A stretch of 64,000 bases of DNA from Francisella sp. LA112445 (GTDB lineage Bacteria; Pseudomonadota; Gammaproteobacteria; Francisellales; Francisellaceae), in contig NZ_CP041030.1 in NCBI RefSeq assembly GCF_012224145.1, positions 1,240,001-1,304,000 of the forward strand, written 5' to 3'. Under the pieces are notes generated by a model. The model saw only the letters and a program-made list of their open reading frames with translations, had not been told where the DNA came from and searched no databases. Of this stretch, positions 8,098 through 17,721 are shown in pieces; position 1 is the stretch's first letter, and every line of letters starts with the position of its first letter. The position numbers were made by a program, and so were the translations under genes.

Positions 8098-8589
8098 TTA
8101 GTCTTTTGTAGTTTTAATGCGACAATTATCAGGCATCAAAAACTGAGGAATATTTTTATTTGAGATAACTAAACAATCCCAGATTATATATGGATCTTCT
8201 ACTTTATCTCTAGATTTAACATATGGTGTCAAAACTATACTACCTCTACCTAAATATCTATCATCTAGCTTTGCTATAATCTCTCCACTATCTCTTATGA
8301 CAATATTTTGAGATTTAATATTTTGATAGCTTTTATGATCTGCAATATTTATTAAAGCGTATAAGCCATTTTTCGAACTTTGCTCCTCTACAGTGCCATT
8401 TCCATAAATCAGCTCTGTAGCAACTTTCGTTTTTAGCAAATCAAGCCTTGATATTTCGTTGGATATTCTTGTTGTATAATTATGATTTAAGTAAATAAAA
8501 AAGATTGAGATAATGATTATTATTGCAAATATGGCTAACAACAAAATTTCTTTAGTTCCATAGCCTTTATTTTTTACAAGCAATTTCAT
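8098..8589 (-). CDS. Type IV pilin-like protein (minor pilin or pseudopilin)
   Basis: 163 aa with a prepilin-like N terminus: a short basic leader (KLLVKNKG), then Y-G-T-K-E followed by a hydrophobic helix (ILLLAIFAIIIIISIFFIYL). If the prepilin peptidase cuts after Gly10, glutamate falls at mature position 5, as in type IV pilins. The head domain is small and polar with a Cys pair near the C terminus (WDCLVIS and DNCRIK). Immediately downstream is a Cys-rich exported protein. Could alternatively be an ordinary single-pass membrane protein; the Gly(-1)/Glu(+5) pair is the deciding evidence. Confidence 0.6.
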   Translation of the reverse strand: MKLLVKNKGYGTKEILLLAIFAIIIIISIFFIYLNHNYTTRISNEISRLDLLKTKVATELIYGNGTVEEQSSKNGLYALINIADHKSYQNIKSQNIVIRDSGEIIAKLDDRYLGRGSIVLTPYVKSRDKVEDPYIIWDCLVISNKNIPQFLMPDNCRIKTTKD

Positions 8590-8679
8590 GTCCCTACTGA
8601 TAAAATAGTACTATACACTAACCCTAACCACTTTGCTATTTACTTTGTTAAGTAGCAAGCCAATTATAAGGTTAAAATA

Positions 8680-9618
8680 ATGCAAGAAAAAATCTCAAAA
8701 TTTGAAAATTTTTTAACTCAACTTCAACAAAATATTACCACAGCATTAGAAAAGTATGAAACGAATAATGCAAAATTTGTAAGTGATAAATGGCAAAAAC
8801 CAAATACTCCTGAGCAAAAACTTAAAGGTTATGGTAATTCAATGATAATAGAAGGAGGCGAGGTCTTTGAAAAAGGCGTTGTCGCTTTTTCAAGAGTTCA
8901 TGGTGATGCTCTACCTCCATCAGCTACAGCAAAAAGACAAGAACTTGCTGGTAAATCATTTATAGCTACAGGAGTTTCTCTTGTCATACATCCTCGCAAT
9001 CCTTTTGCACCAACATCACATGCAAACTTTAGAATTTTTGTTGCTGGTGCTGATACTGATAATCCTATTTGGTGGTTTGGTGGCGGCTTTGATTTAACTC
9101 CTTATTACCCTTTTGAGGAAGATGCTATACATTGGCACCAAACAGCTAAAGATGCTTGTGATAAACATGATAAAAGCTATTACCCTAAGTTTAAAGAATG
9201 GTGTGATAATTATTTTTACTTAAAGCATCGCGATGAATGTCGCGGAGTTGGTGGACTGTTTTTTGATGATTTAAATGACAAATCATTCGATGAATGCTTT
9301 AACTTTGTGACTGATTGTGCAAACTCATATTTAGATGCTTACCTACCTATAATAGAAAAAAGAAAAAACATTGAATACACGCAAAAACATAAAGATTTCC
9401 AACTTTATCGTAGAGGTAGATATGTAGAATTTAATTTGGTTTTTGATAGAGGTACGATATTTGGTTTACAAAGTGGTGGACGTACAGAATCTATATTATC
9501 TTCTATGCCTCCTATGGCAACATGGAAATATAATTGGCATCCTGAAGAAAATTCTGCAGAAGCTAAAATATATGAATATATTAAACCAAGAGATTGGTTA
9601 AAAACTAACTCTAAGTAA
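8680..9618 (+). CDS. hemF: Oxygen-dependent coproporphyrinogen III oxidase HemF
   Basis: 312 aa with the family blocks: [29 protein letters not shown] and [35 protein letters not shown]. Converts coproporphyrinogen III to protoporphyrinogen IX in the cytoplasm with O2. AAGG lies 8 nt before the ATG. Transcribed divergently from the pilin-like gene. Its presence means the classical heme route is in use, which bears on the AhbD-like enzyme near 54 kb. Confidence 0.95.
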   Translation: MQEKISKFENFLTQLQQNITTALEKYETNNAKFVSDKWQKPNTPEQKLKGYGNSMIIEGGEVFEKGVVAFSRVHGDALPPSATAKRQELAGKSFIATGVSLVIHPRNPFAPTSHANFRIFVAGADTDNPIWWFGGGFDLTPYYPFEEDAIHWHQTAKDACDKHDKSYYPKFKEWCDNYFYLKHRDECRGVGGLFFDDLNDKSFDECFNFVTDCANSYLDAYLPIIEKRKNIEYTQKHKDFQLYRRGRYVEFNLVFDRGTIFGLQSGGRTESILSSMPPMATWKYNWHPEENSAEAKIYEYIKPRDWLKTNSK

Positions 9619-9889
9619 AACTTATATAAAAAGTAACTCTTCTTTCAATAACACTTCCGCAAGTTCTTATAGCTAATCTGAAAAAATAGATCATTCTACC
9701 TCTTGAGAGTAGAATCTGACTTTAAGCTCTAAAATAAGAAATTCATAGAATTGCAAATGGTTTCAAAAAAACATTTAGATTGATTATATCAAGCTTAGAC
9801 AACTAAAATTAGATACTACTTTTATATGTATTTAGCTATATTAATTATGCTACAATTAACTTCAAAATATTTAATCATTACATTATTAA

Positions 9890-10942
9890 ATGAAAATAAA
9901 TTTTTGTGCTGGACCTGCTGTAGTACCTAGCTCTATTATACAAGAGCTTCAGCAAATGATGACTAACTATAAAAATACAGGGGTTTCTTTACTATCGATA
10001 TCTCATCGAGATAAAGTTTTTGATGAGGTTCATGAAACTATACAAAAAAACTTAAGAACCTTACTAAATATCCCTGATAATTATTCAATTCTACTAATGC
10101 AAGCTGGAGCTACTGCTCAATTTGCTGCTATCCCTATGAACTTATCAAATAAATATGATAAAGCTCTATATGTGTGTAGTGGTCAGTGGTCTGAAAAAGC
10201 TGCAAAGGAAGCTGATAAATTCATTGATGTAACAGCAGTCAAATATGATGAAAATATTGCCGAAAATTTCACCTCTAATAAGTATGACTATATATACTAT
10301 ACAGACAATGAAACTGTAGATGGTTTTCAAATCAACAAATTAGCTAAATCATGCAACACAGAACTAGTTTGTGACATGTCATCAAGCTTTTTATCAAAAC
10401 CTATAAATATTGCTGATTATGGGTTAATTTATGCTGGCGCTCAAAAAAATGCTGGTATTCCTGGACTAACAATAGTGATAGTTAAAGATTCTTTAATCCA
10501 ACAAAAACCAGACATACCTGTAGTTTTCGATTATTTTATTACTAAAAAATCAAACTCTGTTTATAACACTCCATCCGTTATCTCATGGGTGACATTTGAG
10601 CTTACATTAGAGTATCTAATTAAGAACTACGCCAACTTAAATAAAGTTGAAGAATTTAACAACCAAAAAGCAGAACTTCTTTATTCAGCTATAGATAATT
10701 CAAAAATATATAGAAATGATATTAAATCAGAATATCGCTCAAATATGAATGTTATCTTTCATCTACCGACTCCAGAACTAACTGATAAGTTTTTATACTC
10801 TGCTGATAAAAAAGGATTTTATGGACTTAAAGGGCATCGTAATATAGGTGGTTGCAGAGCAAGCTTATATAATGCAGTATCTCTTGAGGATGTCAGAAAG
10901 CTAGTTAAATTTATGCAGGATTTTGAAAATGATCAACTCTAA
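9890..10942 (+). CDS. serC: Phosphoserine aminotransferase SerC
   Basis: 350 aa fold-type I PLP enzyme starting MKINFCAGPAVVPSSI. The PLP lysine is in IYAGAQKNAGIPGL. The C-terminal GLKGHRNIGGCRASLYNA motif contacts substrate phosphate. Transfers an amino group between glutamate and 3-phosphohydroxypyruvate for serine (and possibly pyridoxine) synthesis. Overlaps cmk by 14 nt; a serC-(aroA)-cmk order is common in gammaproteobacteria and here the two are adjacent. The 271 nt before it hold no gene I can see. Confidence 0.93.
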   Translation: MKINFCAGPAVVPSSIIQELQQMMTNYKNTGVSLLSISHRDKVFDEVHETIQKNLRTLLNIPDNYSILLMQAGATAQFAAIPMNLSNKYDKALYVCSGQWSEKAAKEADKFIDVTAVKYDENIAENFTSNKYDYIYYTDNETVDGFQINKLAKSCNTELVCDMSSSFLSKPINIADYGLIYAGAQKNAGIPGLTIVIVKDSLIQQKPDIPVVFDYFITKKSNSVYNTPSVISWVTFELTLEYLIKNYANLNKVEEFNNQKAELLYSAIDNSKIYRNDIKSEYRSNMNVIFHLPTPELTDKFLYSADKKGFYGLKGHRNIGGCRASLYNAVSLEDVRKLVKFMQDFENDQL

Positions 10943-11588
10943 AATTATTACAATTGATGGACCTAGCGGTGTTGGTAAAGGCACTCTAGCAAAAGCCTTA
11001 GCAAAACATTTAAATTATAAGTTACTAGATAGTGGTGCTATTTATAGACTAGCTGCACTTCACTGCTATAAAAACAATGCTAACCTTGAAAATGAATCAC
11101 ACGTACACCAAACTTTGGAAAGTTTAAATATAAGCTTCAAAATTGAAGATAATATTGTTAAAGCATTTCTTAATAATGAAGATGTAACAAAAGAGATTCG
11201 TACTGAACAAACAGGTATGCTTGCTTCAAAAGTCGCAGCCTACCCCTCTGTAAGAGAAATTTTATTAGATAAGCAAAGAGAATTTGCAACAGAGCAAGGG
11301 TTAGTAGCAGATGGTAGAGACATGGGCACAGTAGTTTTCACTAATGCTAAATATAAATTCTTTCTTGATGCTGATACAAAAGTTACCGCTAAAAGAAGAT
11401 TTGATGAGTTAGAATCTAAAGGATTAAATCCTGATTTTGATAAAATCTTAGCAGATATTGAAAAGAGAGATTTCCAAGACCGTAATCGTAAAATCGCTCC
11501 ATTAAGACCTGCTGATGATGCGGTAATTATAGATACATCAAACTTATCTATAAAAGAAGTCTTTGATACTGTAATATCAAAAATATAA
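10929..11588 (+). CDS. cmk: Cytidylate kinase
   Basis: About 219 aa. P-loop ITIDGPSGVGKGTLAK at the N terminus, substrate loop LLDSGAIYRLAAL, and VADGRDMGTVVF; C-terminal RNRKIAPLRPADDAVIIDT. Phosphorylates CMP/dCMP with ATP. I place the start at ATG 10929 inside the end of serC (AGGA about 8 nt upstream) rather than the TTG at 10923. The overlap implies translational coupling to serC. Confidence 0.93.
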   Translation: MINSKIITIDGPSGVGKGTLAKALAKHLNYKLLDSGAIYRLAALHCYKNNANLENESHVHQTLESLNISFKIEDNIVKAFLNNEDVTKEIRTEQTGMLASKVAAYPSVREILLDKQREFATEQGLVADGRDMGTVVFTNAKYKFFLDADTKVTAKRRFDELESKGLNPDFDKILADIEKRDFQDRNRKIAPLRPADDAVIIDTSNLSIKEVFDTVISKI

Positions 11589-11643
11589 TCTACTTAAATA
11601 AGTTTATAAATATTAACTGATTAGAGAATTCTTAAAAAGATTA

Positions 11644-12255
11644 TTAAAACCCTACCTTTATAACTTGACCATTTGCAATACCTGCAACTGATTTTAAATA
11701 AGCTTGAGCAACCTCTTCTGCTTTTACTGGCTTGTATCCAACAAAAAATGGTCCATACTTACCTAAAGCCTCTTCAACAACTGTAGGACTTACAGTATTT
11801 ATACGGAAATTTTTATATTCCAATGTCGCAGCTTTAATAAACCCTTCTAAACCAGCATTAACTGTTGCAGCTATGCTTCCCATAGCTATTGGTTCAACAT
11901 TTAATATTCCAGTAGTTAATGTAAAAGAACCACCTTCATTAATATATTTTGATCCAATTTGAACAAGATTTATCTGTCCTAGAAGTTTGTTACTTAAACT
12001 TAAATCCCAGTCTTGTTGCTCAATCTCTTGTATACTTTTGAAAGCAACCTTTCCTGTAGTAGAAACTAAAGCATCAAAACTACCTACTTTTTCAAATAGG
12101 TTTTTAATAGATTTAGGATCTTGTATATCTACAGAAAAATCAGTCTTTTCACCTGAGAAACTAGCTGTAATAACTTCATAACCAGCTACTTTTAAACTTT
12201 CATATGTAGCAGAACCAATAGTCCCTGAAGCTCCTATTAAAACAACTTGTTTCAT
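11644..12255 (-). CDS. Atypical short-chain dehydrogenase/reductase
   Basis: 203 aa Rossmann protein with the glycine motif IGASGTIGSATYESL at the N terminus and VSTTGKVAF in the middle. The usual catalytic YxxxK is replaced in the segment IAATVNAGLEGFIKAATLEY, where neither Tyr nor Lys occupies the expected places. That is typical of a short SDR branch of uncertain chemistry. It may bind NAD(P) without classical reductase activity. It lies 3 nt after the peroxiredoxin on the same strand, so it is co-transcribed and possibly part of the oxidative-stress response. Confidence 0.75.
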   Translation of the reverse strand: MKQVVLIGASGTIGSATYESLKVAGYEVITASFSGEKTDFSVDIQDPKSIKNLFEKVGSFDALVSTTGKVAFKSIQEIEQQDWDLSLSNKLLGQINLVQIGSKYINEGGSFTLTTGILNVEPIAMGSIAATVNAGLEGFIKAATLEYKNFRINTVSPTVVEEALGKYGPFFVGYKPVKAEEVAQAYLKSVAGIANGQVIKVGF

Positions 12256-12258
12256 TAC

Positions 12259-12783
12259 TTACTTAGACTCCAAGTATTTTAATAAGTTTTCTGGAGAAGA
12301 CTCACCATATGGATCATCTTCAGCATTATCACGTTTACCAGGCTCTACAAACATCTTCTCGATTTCACCATTATTTACAATCATAGCGTATCTCCATGAT
12401 CTTTTACCAAAACCAAGGTTAGATTTATCTACAAGCATATCTAAACCTGCAGTAAACTCACCATTACCATCAGGAATTGGTTTGATGTTTTTAACATCTT
12501 GAGCCTGAATCCACTTATTCATAACAAAACTATCATTTACAGATAAAACATAAATTTCTTGTATACCAAGCTCTCTAAATCTAGCTGCATTATTCTCAAA
12601 TCCAGGTAGTTGATATGTAGAGCAAGTTGGCGTAAATGCACCAGGTAATGAAAATACGATTACTCTCTTATTATCAAAAATATCTGCTGAAGTTACATCT
12701 TGCCATCTAAATGGATTAGGACCACCAATACTTTCATCTCTAACTCTAGTTTTAAAAGTTACATTAGGTACTCTTTTAGTCAT
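12259..12783 (-). CDS. Peroxiredoxin of the Prx5 type
   Basis: 174 aa thioredoxin-fold peroxidase. The peroxidatic Cys is in VFSLPGAFTPTCSTYQLPGF, the Prx5 signature, followed by YVLSVNDSFVMNKWIQ. The C terminus lacks a fused glutaredoxin domain, so the reductant must come from elsewhere (glutathione/glutaredoxin or thioredoxin). The gene is divergent from oxyR across about 100 nt, the classical arrangement for OxyR-controlled peroxidases. Removes H2O2 or organic peroxides in the cytosol. Confidence 0.9.
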   Translation of the reverse strand: MTKRVPNVTFKTRVRDESIGGPNPFRWQDVTSADIFDNKRVIVFSLPGAFTPTCSTYQLPGFENNAARFRELGIQEIYVLSVNDSFVMNKWIQAQDVKNIKPIPDGNGEFTAGLDMLVDKSNLGFGKRSWRYAMIVNNGEIEKMFVEPGKRDNAEDDPYGESSPENLLKYLESK

Positions 12784-12882
12784 GTTTAGCTCCTTGCTTT
12801 GTTAAGATTCACTATATATTGTATAAGCATAAAACATAATTTAAAATATATAATACTTATCATTACAATAAGATTTACTTAT

Positions 12883-13755
12883 ATGAATACTCGTACACTT
12901 GAATATATCATCTCAGTATATGAGACCAAAAGCTTTATTACAGCTTCAGAGAAGTGTTTTGTAAGTCAACCTGCATTAAGTATGCAAATAAAAAAATTTG
13001 AGGAATATATTGGAGTACAAATATTTGAGCGAGGTTCTAAACAGGTTCTAATAACAAAACCTGGTATAAAAATAATTAACCAAGCATATAAGATTCTTGA
13101 TGAGGTGAACAATCTACAAAGAATATCAAAGCTATTACTTGAGAACGATAAAATAACAATCTCTATTGGTGCTTTTCCAACGCTATGTCCATATTTAATG
13201 CCTAAAATTTTACCTGCAATAAAACAAGAAATTCCAAATATAAGTATCTCAGTAATTGAGGAGAAAACCGATATACTTGTAGATATGCTTGATCAAGGAA
13301 AAATTGACTTTGCTCTTTTAGCAACTCCAACAGATAAATATCAATTCAAAAGAAAAACTGTTTTTAAAGATAAATTCTTCGCTGCTGTAGCTAAGAATAA
13401 CCCAATATCAAAAAATAAAAGTATATGCGTTAGAGATCTAGTCAAAGAAAATCTTATGATTCTTGATGAAGGGCATTGTCTTCGAGATCAAACTCTAAAG
13501 CTTTGTGAGCTAAATGATTTTAATAATAGAGACTTTAAAGGTAGTAGCCTAGAAACATTAAGACAAATGGTCTCTATTGATGAAGGAGTAACCCTGATTC
13601 CTAAAATAGCATGCACTAAAACAGAAAATATCAAATATATAGCTGTCGATAATGCAGAGTTCTATCGAGAAATAGATTTAGTCATGAGAAAAAGCTCTGT
13701 ATATGACGATATTTTTGATAAATTAGTAAAAATAATTTCTAAAAATTTTAACTAA
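12883..13755 (+). CDS. oxyR: Hydrogen-peroxide-sensing LysR-type regulator OxyR
   Basis: 290 aa from MNTRTLEYIISVYETKSF; a longer in-frame extension upstream is AT-rich and not homologous to LysR proteins, so it is excluded. The HTH is at about residues 16-45 (FITASEKCFVSQPALSMQIKKFEE). The effector domain carries LDEGHCLRDQTLKLC, matching the redox Cys pair of OxyR (GHCLRDQ...C). Divergent from the peroxiredoxin gene, which it probably activates, and its site should lie in 12784-12882. Confidence 0.88.
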   Translation: MNTRTLEYIISVYETKSFITASEKCFVSQPALSMQIKKFEEYIGVQIFERGSKQVLITKPGIKIINQAYKILDEVNNLQRISKLLLENDKITISIGAFPTLCPYLMPKILPAIKQEIPNISISVIEEKTDILVDMLDQGKIDFALLATPTDKYQFKRKTVFKDKFFAAVAKNNPISKNKSICVRDLVKENLMILDEGHCLRDQTLKLCELNDFNNRDFKGSSLETLRQMVSIDEGVTLIPKIACTKTENIKYIAVDNAEFYREIDLVMRKSSVYDDIFDKLVKIISKNFN

Positions 13756-13764
13756 ATGACAAGA

Positions 13765-14559
13765 CTATTTAGTATTAGTACTTTCAAATATTTTATCGGC
13801 AGATTTAGCAACAAAACCTTGGTATAGTTTACCATCACTATCTTTATAACGTTTTGCAAACTCATAGTAACAAGATGGAATTTGCTTTTTACCATCTGAG
13901 AAATTAACTTCTGTTAGTCCTGACATTGTACTTGACTGCTCTAATAAATCACTTTGAGAGCCTTTAATCTCACCCCCAGAAGAGTTAAGTTTAAAGCCAT
14001 TCTCTTTAAGAAAGTCATTAACTTCAGCAACTTCATTAAATTTCTTAAGTTGATTAATGAAAACTGTAAAATGATTTGCTCTAAATCCAAAAGCATAAAA
14101 CCAAGCAGCATACTCAGATTCATCTAAAAGCTTTTTATATACTTCATAATTAATCTGCCAACTCGCCCCAGATAGTAAAAGTTCTTCTGGATTATCTATT
14201 AAATTCTGTGGAATTGAATCAACACATTTACTAAGAGTCTGCTGTAACTCATTAGAAAACTCTTTTGTCAAAAGTTGACTAATAAAAACCTTAGGCTGAC
14301 TTTCATCACTATGTTCTAGATGAACTGCCTTTAATTTTTTGACTTCAAAATCATAATCATTACAAACTTTATATCCTTTAGAAATAAATGCTTGTGCTAG
14401 CTTATTGATATTTATTCTATCATCATCTAGTGTTCTTAGAGCGATATGATCATTTTCAGGATTTTCCCCATTTTTGACAAAAAGATCATAGATGTCTTTT
14501 GCATGAGGATTATCTGTCATATATTGATCCCATAATTTTTCTAAAATGTCTACACTCAT
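13765..14559 (-). CDS. DUF1338 protein, candidate 2-oxoadipate dioxygenase/decarboxylase
   Basis: 264 aa. The DUF1338 signature is clear: NDHIALRTLDDDRININKLAQAFISKGYKVCNDYDFEVKKLKAVHLEH, with an early His and later His/Glu that in characterised members hold an Fe(II). Some family members convert 2-oxoadipate to D-2-hydroxyglutarate in lysine breakdown; YdcJ-like members are less clear. Lies 5 nt after an ALDH7-type dehydrogenase and downstream of a saccharopine-dehydrogenase-like gene. That context supports a lysine or aminoadipate role. Activity itself is inferred. Confidence 0.8.
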   Translation of the reverse strand: MSVDILEKLWDQYMTDNPHAKDIYDLFVKNGENPENDHIALRTLDDDRININKLAQAFISKGYKVCNDYDFEVKKLKAVHLEHSDESQPKVFISQLLTKEFSNELQQTLSKCVDSIPQNLIDNPEELLLSGASWQINYEVYKKLLDESEYAAWFYAFGFRANHFTVFINQLKKFNEVAEVNDFLKENGFKLNSSGGEIKGSQSDLLEQSSTMSGLTEVNFSDGKKQIPSCYYEFAKRYKDSDGKLYQGFVAKSADKIFESTNTK

Positions 14560-14564
14560 AGTGA

Positions 14565-16061
14565 CTACTCCTCTAAGTTAAATTTAATACCTTGAGCTAA
14601 CGGTAAATCCTTACCGTAATTAATAGTATTTGTTTGTCTACGCATATATGCTTTCCAAGCATCTGAGCCAGCCTCACGACCGCCACCTGTATATTTTTCT
14701 CCACCAAAAGCACCACCAATTTCAGCACCTGAAGTCCCAATATTTACATTAGCGATACCACAATCACTACCTAAACTAGATAGAAACTTCTCAGCATTTT
14801 GCAGATTATCTGTAAATATAGAACTTGATAAGCCATATTTAACTGAGTTATTTAACTCTATAGCTTCTTCAATATCTGAATAAGGCATTATATATAGTAT
14901 TGGGCAAAAATTTTCTTCTGCTACTATTGGCATATCTGCTTTAGCTTCAATAATTGTAGGTTCCACAAAGAAACCTTCTTTTTCAATTTTCTTACCACCT
15001 GTTAATATTTTTCCGCCTTGATTAACAGCTTCAGCTACAGTTCTTGTGAAATTATCAACTGATGCTTGATCAATTACAGGCCCCATCAAATTATTTTGAT
15101 CTAATGGATCACCAACTTTTATTTGCTTATATGCATTAACCATTTTTTCTTTTACTAAATCATAAATCGATTTATGTACAAATAGTCTTCTTAAAGAAGT
15201 ACATCTTTGTCCAGCAGTTCCAACTGCTCCAAATACTGCAGCTGGGATAGCAAGTTTTAAGTTAGCAGTTTCATCAATAATAGTAGCATTATTGCCACCT
15301 AACTCTAAAATACTTTTACCAAATCTTTTAGCTACTTGTTGCCCAACGTCTTGACCAACTTTTGTCGAACCTGTAAAAGATACTAAATTTACTCTTTCAT
15401 CATTTACTAAAAGTTTTGATACTTCGATCTCTTTAGAAATTACTGTGTGGAAAATCTCAGGGTAATCATACTCTTTAATAACTTTTTGACAAATATTATG
15501 AACCGCAATAGAACATAGCGGAGTCTTTTCAGATGGCTTCCAAACAACAGTATTACCACAAATTACTGCAATAAATGCATTCCACGACCATACAGCAACT
15601 GGAAAGTTAAAAGCAGAAATTACACCAACAACCCCTAAAGGATGCCACTGCTCATACATACGATGTTCATCTCGTTCAGAATTCATCATCGCACCATAAA
15701 GCATTCTTGATTGACCTACAGCAAAATCTGCCATATCAATCATCTCTTGAACTTCACCATCACCCTCTTGTTTAGACTTACCCATTTCTAAAGAAACTAA
15801 ACTACCCAAATGGTCTTTATTTTTACGCAGCTCTTCACCTATCAAACGTACTAACTCACCTCTTTTAGGAGCAGGTACTTGACGCCATCTTTTAGCAACT
15901 TCTGTAGCTTTTGAAATAGCTTCTTGCATAGCCTCTATGCCCTGATTGTCTACCTTGGCTAAAAGCTTACCATCTGCTGGACTATATGTTTCTATAATGT
16001 TATTGCCATTATTATTTATATATTTTTCTAAACCTAAATTTAATTCTTTTAAAATACTCAT
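14565..16061 (-). CDS. ALDH7-type aldehyde dehydrogenase (alpha-aminoadipic semialdehyde dehydrogenase)
   Basis: 498 aa. Strong ALDH7/antiquitin features: [22 protein letters not shown] and [24 protein letters not shown]. The NAD-binding FTGSTKVGQ, the general base in [11 protein letters not shown] and the catalytic Cys in [13 protein letters not shown] are intact. Oxidises alpha-aminoadipic semialdehyde (piperideine-6-carboxylate) to alpha-aminoadipate with NAD+. Between the saccharopine-dehydrogenase-like gene (upstream) and DUF1338 (downstream), forming a likely three-gene lysine catabolic operon. Confidence 0.9.
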   Translation of the reverse strand: MSILKELNLGLEKYINNNGNNIIETYSPADGKLLAKVDNQGIEAMQEAISKATEVAKRWRQVPAPKRGELVRLIGEELRKNKDHLGSLVSLEMGKSKQEGDGEVQEMIDMADFAVGQSRMLYGAMMNSERDEHRMYEQWHPLGVVGVISAFNFPVAVWSWNAFIAVICGNTVVWKPSEKTPLCSIAVHNICQKVIKEYDYPEIFHTVISKEIEVSKLLVNDERVNLVSFTGSTKVGQDVGQQVAKRFGKSILELGGNNATIIDETANLKLAIPAAVFGAVGTAGQRCTSLRRLFVHKSIYDLVKEKMVNAYKQIKVGDPLDQNNLMGPVIDQASVDNFTRTVAEAVNQGGKILTGGKKIEKEGFFVEPTIIEAKADMPIVAEENFCPILYIMPYSDIEEAIELNNSVKYGLSSSIFTDNLQNAEKFLSSLGSDCGIANVNIGTSGAEIGGAFGGEKYTGGGREAGSDAWKAYMRRQTNTINYGKDLPLAQGIKFNLEE

Positions 16062-16084
16062 TTGTCCACCCTTTATGAATTTTA

Positions 16085-17200
16085 CTAGTCTGCTTGTATT
16101 AGAAGTCCTGAATCTCTATAGTACTGACCAAACTGATTATTATAAAAATCTTTCAAAGATATAGATTCTTGATTTATAAAGCCATTATGCTTATCTTTAG
16201 AGTTAAGTAATAAATCTATACTTACACATAAACTTGTAGCAGTTGTTAACTGTAAAGCAGAGAAATGCTTAGAGAACATAACCTTTGAAGGGTATTTTTG
16301 TGCAAAATGTCGTTCTGCTTTTAATCCTTTACGAATACCATCAACAGATACATAGATTAAAACTATATCTTGGTTGATCCTTGGTATAGCATTTTCCATA
16401 ACCTTGACCATTGTATCTAAATCATCACCTAACTTCATATCTTGCATCAAAAATTTCATTTTTTCACAATGACCTGGATGACGAATACTCTTATAGTTAA
16501 TATTTTTAACCTTACCTGCATAAGTTTCTATCATTGAGCCAATACCTCCTGAGGTATTAAATGCCTCATAGGTAAGTCCATCAATTTTTATTTCCTCAAC
16601 ATCCGCTAATGGCGCTAAAGTCCTTTTTTTACCATCAACAACACCTTCACAAGGTTTAGCATATTCATTTATTAATCCTTCAGTAGACCATGTCAAGCCA
16701 TACTGCAAAGTATTTGAAACATTTAAAGGTAAAGCTCCTACACGCATACGTACAGTATCAATAGATTCAAATTCTTTCATAAGATTATTAGATACAATAC
16801 TAATAAACCCTGGAGCTAGACCACATTGAGGTGCAAAGAAATTATTTCTTGCATTACTTGCAATACTTTTAATATAGTTAGTTGCTTCAACATCTTCTGT
16901 TAAATCAAAGTAATTTATCTCTAGTTTACCAGCTAATTGAGCAACACCTTTATTAAAGAAAAATGGTAAACAAGATACTATAGTTTTAATATTATGAAGC
17001 TTTATATACTTCTCTAACTCGACTGAATCTGTAGCATCTAACTCAACGTACTTGAGATTTTCTACATTTTTTTCTAAGACGGGTTTATTACTCGGAATAG
17101 TTTTATCAATTAAATGAACTACATAATCGCCACTCTCTACTAGTAAACAACTAGTTAAAGAGCCAACCCTACCGGCACCTAATATTATCACTTCTTTCAT
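16085..17200 (-). CDS. Saccharopine dehydrogenase-like protein
   Basis: About 371 aa. The Rossmann start [24 protein letters not shown] and the mid-protein [20 protein letters not shown] and [34 protein letters not shown] are characteristic of the saccharopine dehydrogenase / lysine 6-dehydrogenase group. Start at 17200: AGGAG precedes by about 6 nt, whereas the ATG two codons upstream abuts that site. Reaction is either saccharopine to aminoadipic semialdehyde plus glutamate, or direct oxidation of the lysine epsilon-amino group. First gene of the operon with ALDH7 and DUF1338. Confidence 0.85.
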   Translation of the reverse strand: MKEVIILGAGRVGSLTSCLLVESGDYVVHLIDKTIPSNKPVLEKNVENLKYVELDATDSVELEKYIKLHNIKTIVSCLPFFFNKGVAQLAGKLEINYFDLTEDVEATNYIKSIASNARNNFFAPQCGLAPGFISIVSNNLMKEFESIDTVRMRVGALPLNVSNTLQYGLTWSTEGLINEYAKPCEGVVDGKKRTLAPLADVEEIKIDGLTYEAFNTSGGIGSMIETYAGKVKNINYKSIRHPGHCEKMKFLMQDMKLGDDLDTMVKVMENAIPRINQDIVLIYVSVDGIRKGLKAERHFAQKYPSKVMFSKHFSALQLTTATSLCVSIDLLLNSKDKHNGFINQESISLKDFYNNQFGQYYRDSGLLIQAD

Positions 17201-17376
17201 AAGCATCTCCTTTTAAACTTATACATTAGTTATATCACCAGAATCTCACTGAGTAAACAACATTTATGTAAGTTTCTACTCAAGCTGATGTTAAAGTACA
17301 TTTTAACTGGAGTATATCGCCAAAATATGGTTATAATAACTTCATATAGTACGCGTTTTTACAAGTTGAAAATAAA

Positions 17377-17640
17377 TTGAAAAATATAGCTATTTATAAA
17401 GTATTGAAGTTAAATTTAGGCATCGCTATATTAGCTTTAATCGCAGGTGCTATATATAGAATTCTTCAAGGTCCTAATTCTTCACTTGAGCTTATAAACA
17501 TTGGCATATTACTTATTATTATTTCACCATTATTAAGAATTTTTTTAGAGTTAGTATTTTTCTTAAGAGAAAAAAATTATACATATATACTTATTTGCTT
17601 AGTTTTATTCATAATAATCTTGATAAGTATTATCTGTTAG
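17377..17640 (+). CDS. Small membrane protein, DUF1634-like
   Basis: 87 aa, nearly all hydrophobic, with three predicted membrane helices (about 10-28, 37-57 and 66-86) separated by short polar turns (RILQGPNSS and FLREKNY). The overall plan fits small DUF1634-type membrane proteins. The start appears to be TTG without a clear Shine-Dalgarno, so the N terminus is uncertain. Lies between the divergent lysine operon and ffh; function unknown. Confidence 0.55.
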   Translation: MKNIAIYKVLKLNLGIAILALIAGAIYRILQGPNSSLELINIGILLIIISPLLRIFLELVFFLREKNYTYILICLVLFIIILISIIC

Positions 17641-17721
17641 ATAGTATATTGCAGCTAAAAATGTTAATATTTCGCTTATCGTAATAATTTACTCACAAAG
17701 AGTTGGAAAGCTTATAGACAT

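Noticed and set aside
9619-9889. Possible RNA or small gene between hemF and serC
   Set aside because: Only a weak 6-bp hairpin (TTCTAC/GTAGAA) and short unsupported frames are present; I see no promoter-terminator pair or tRNA.
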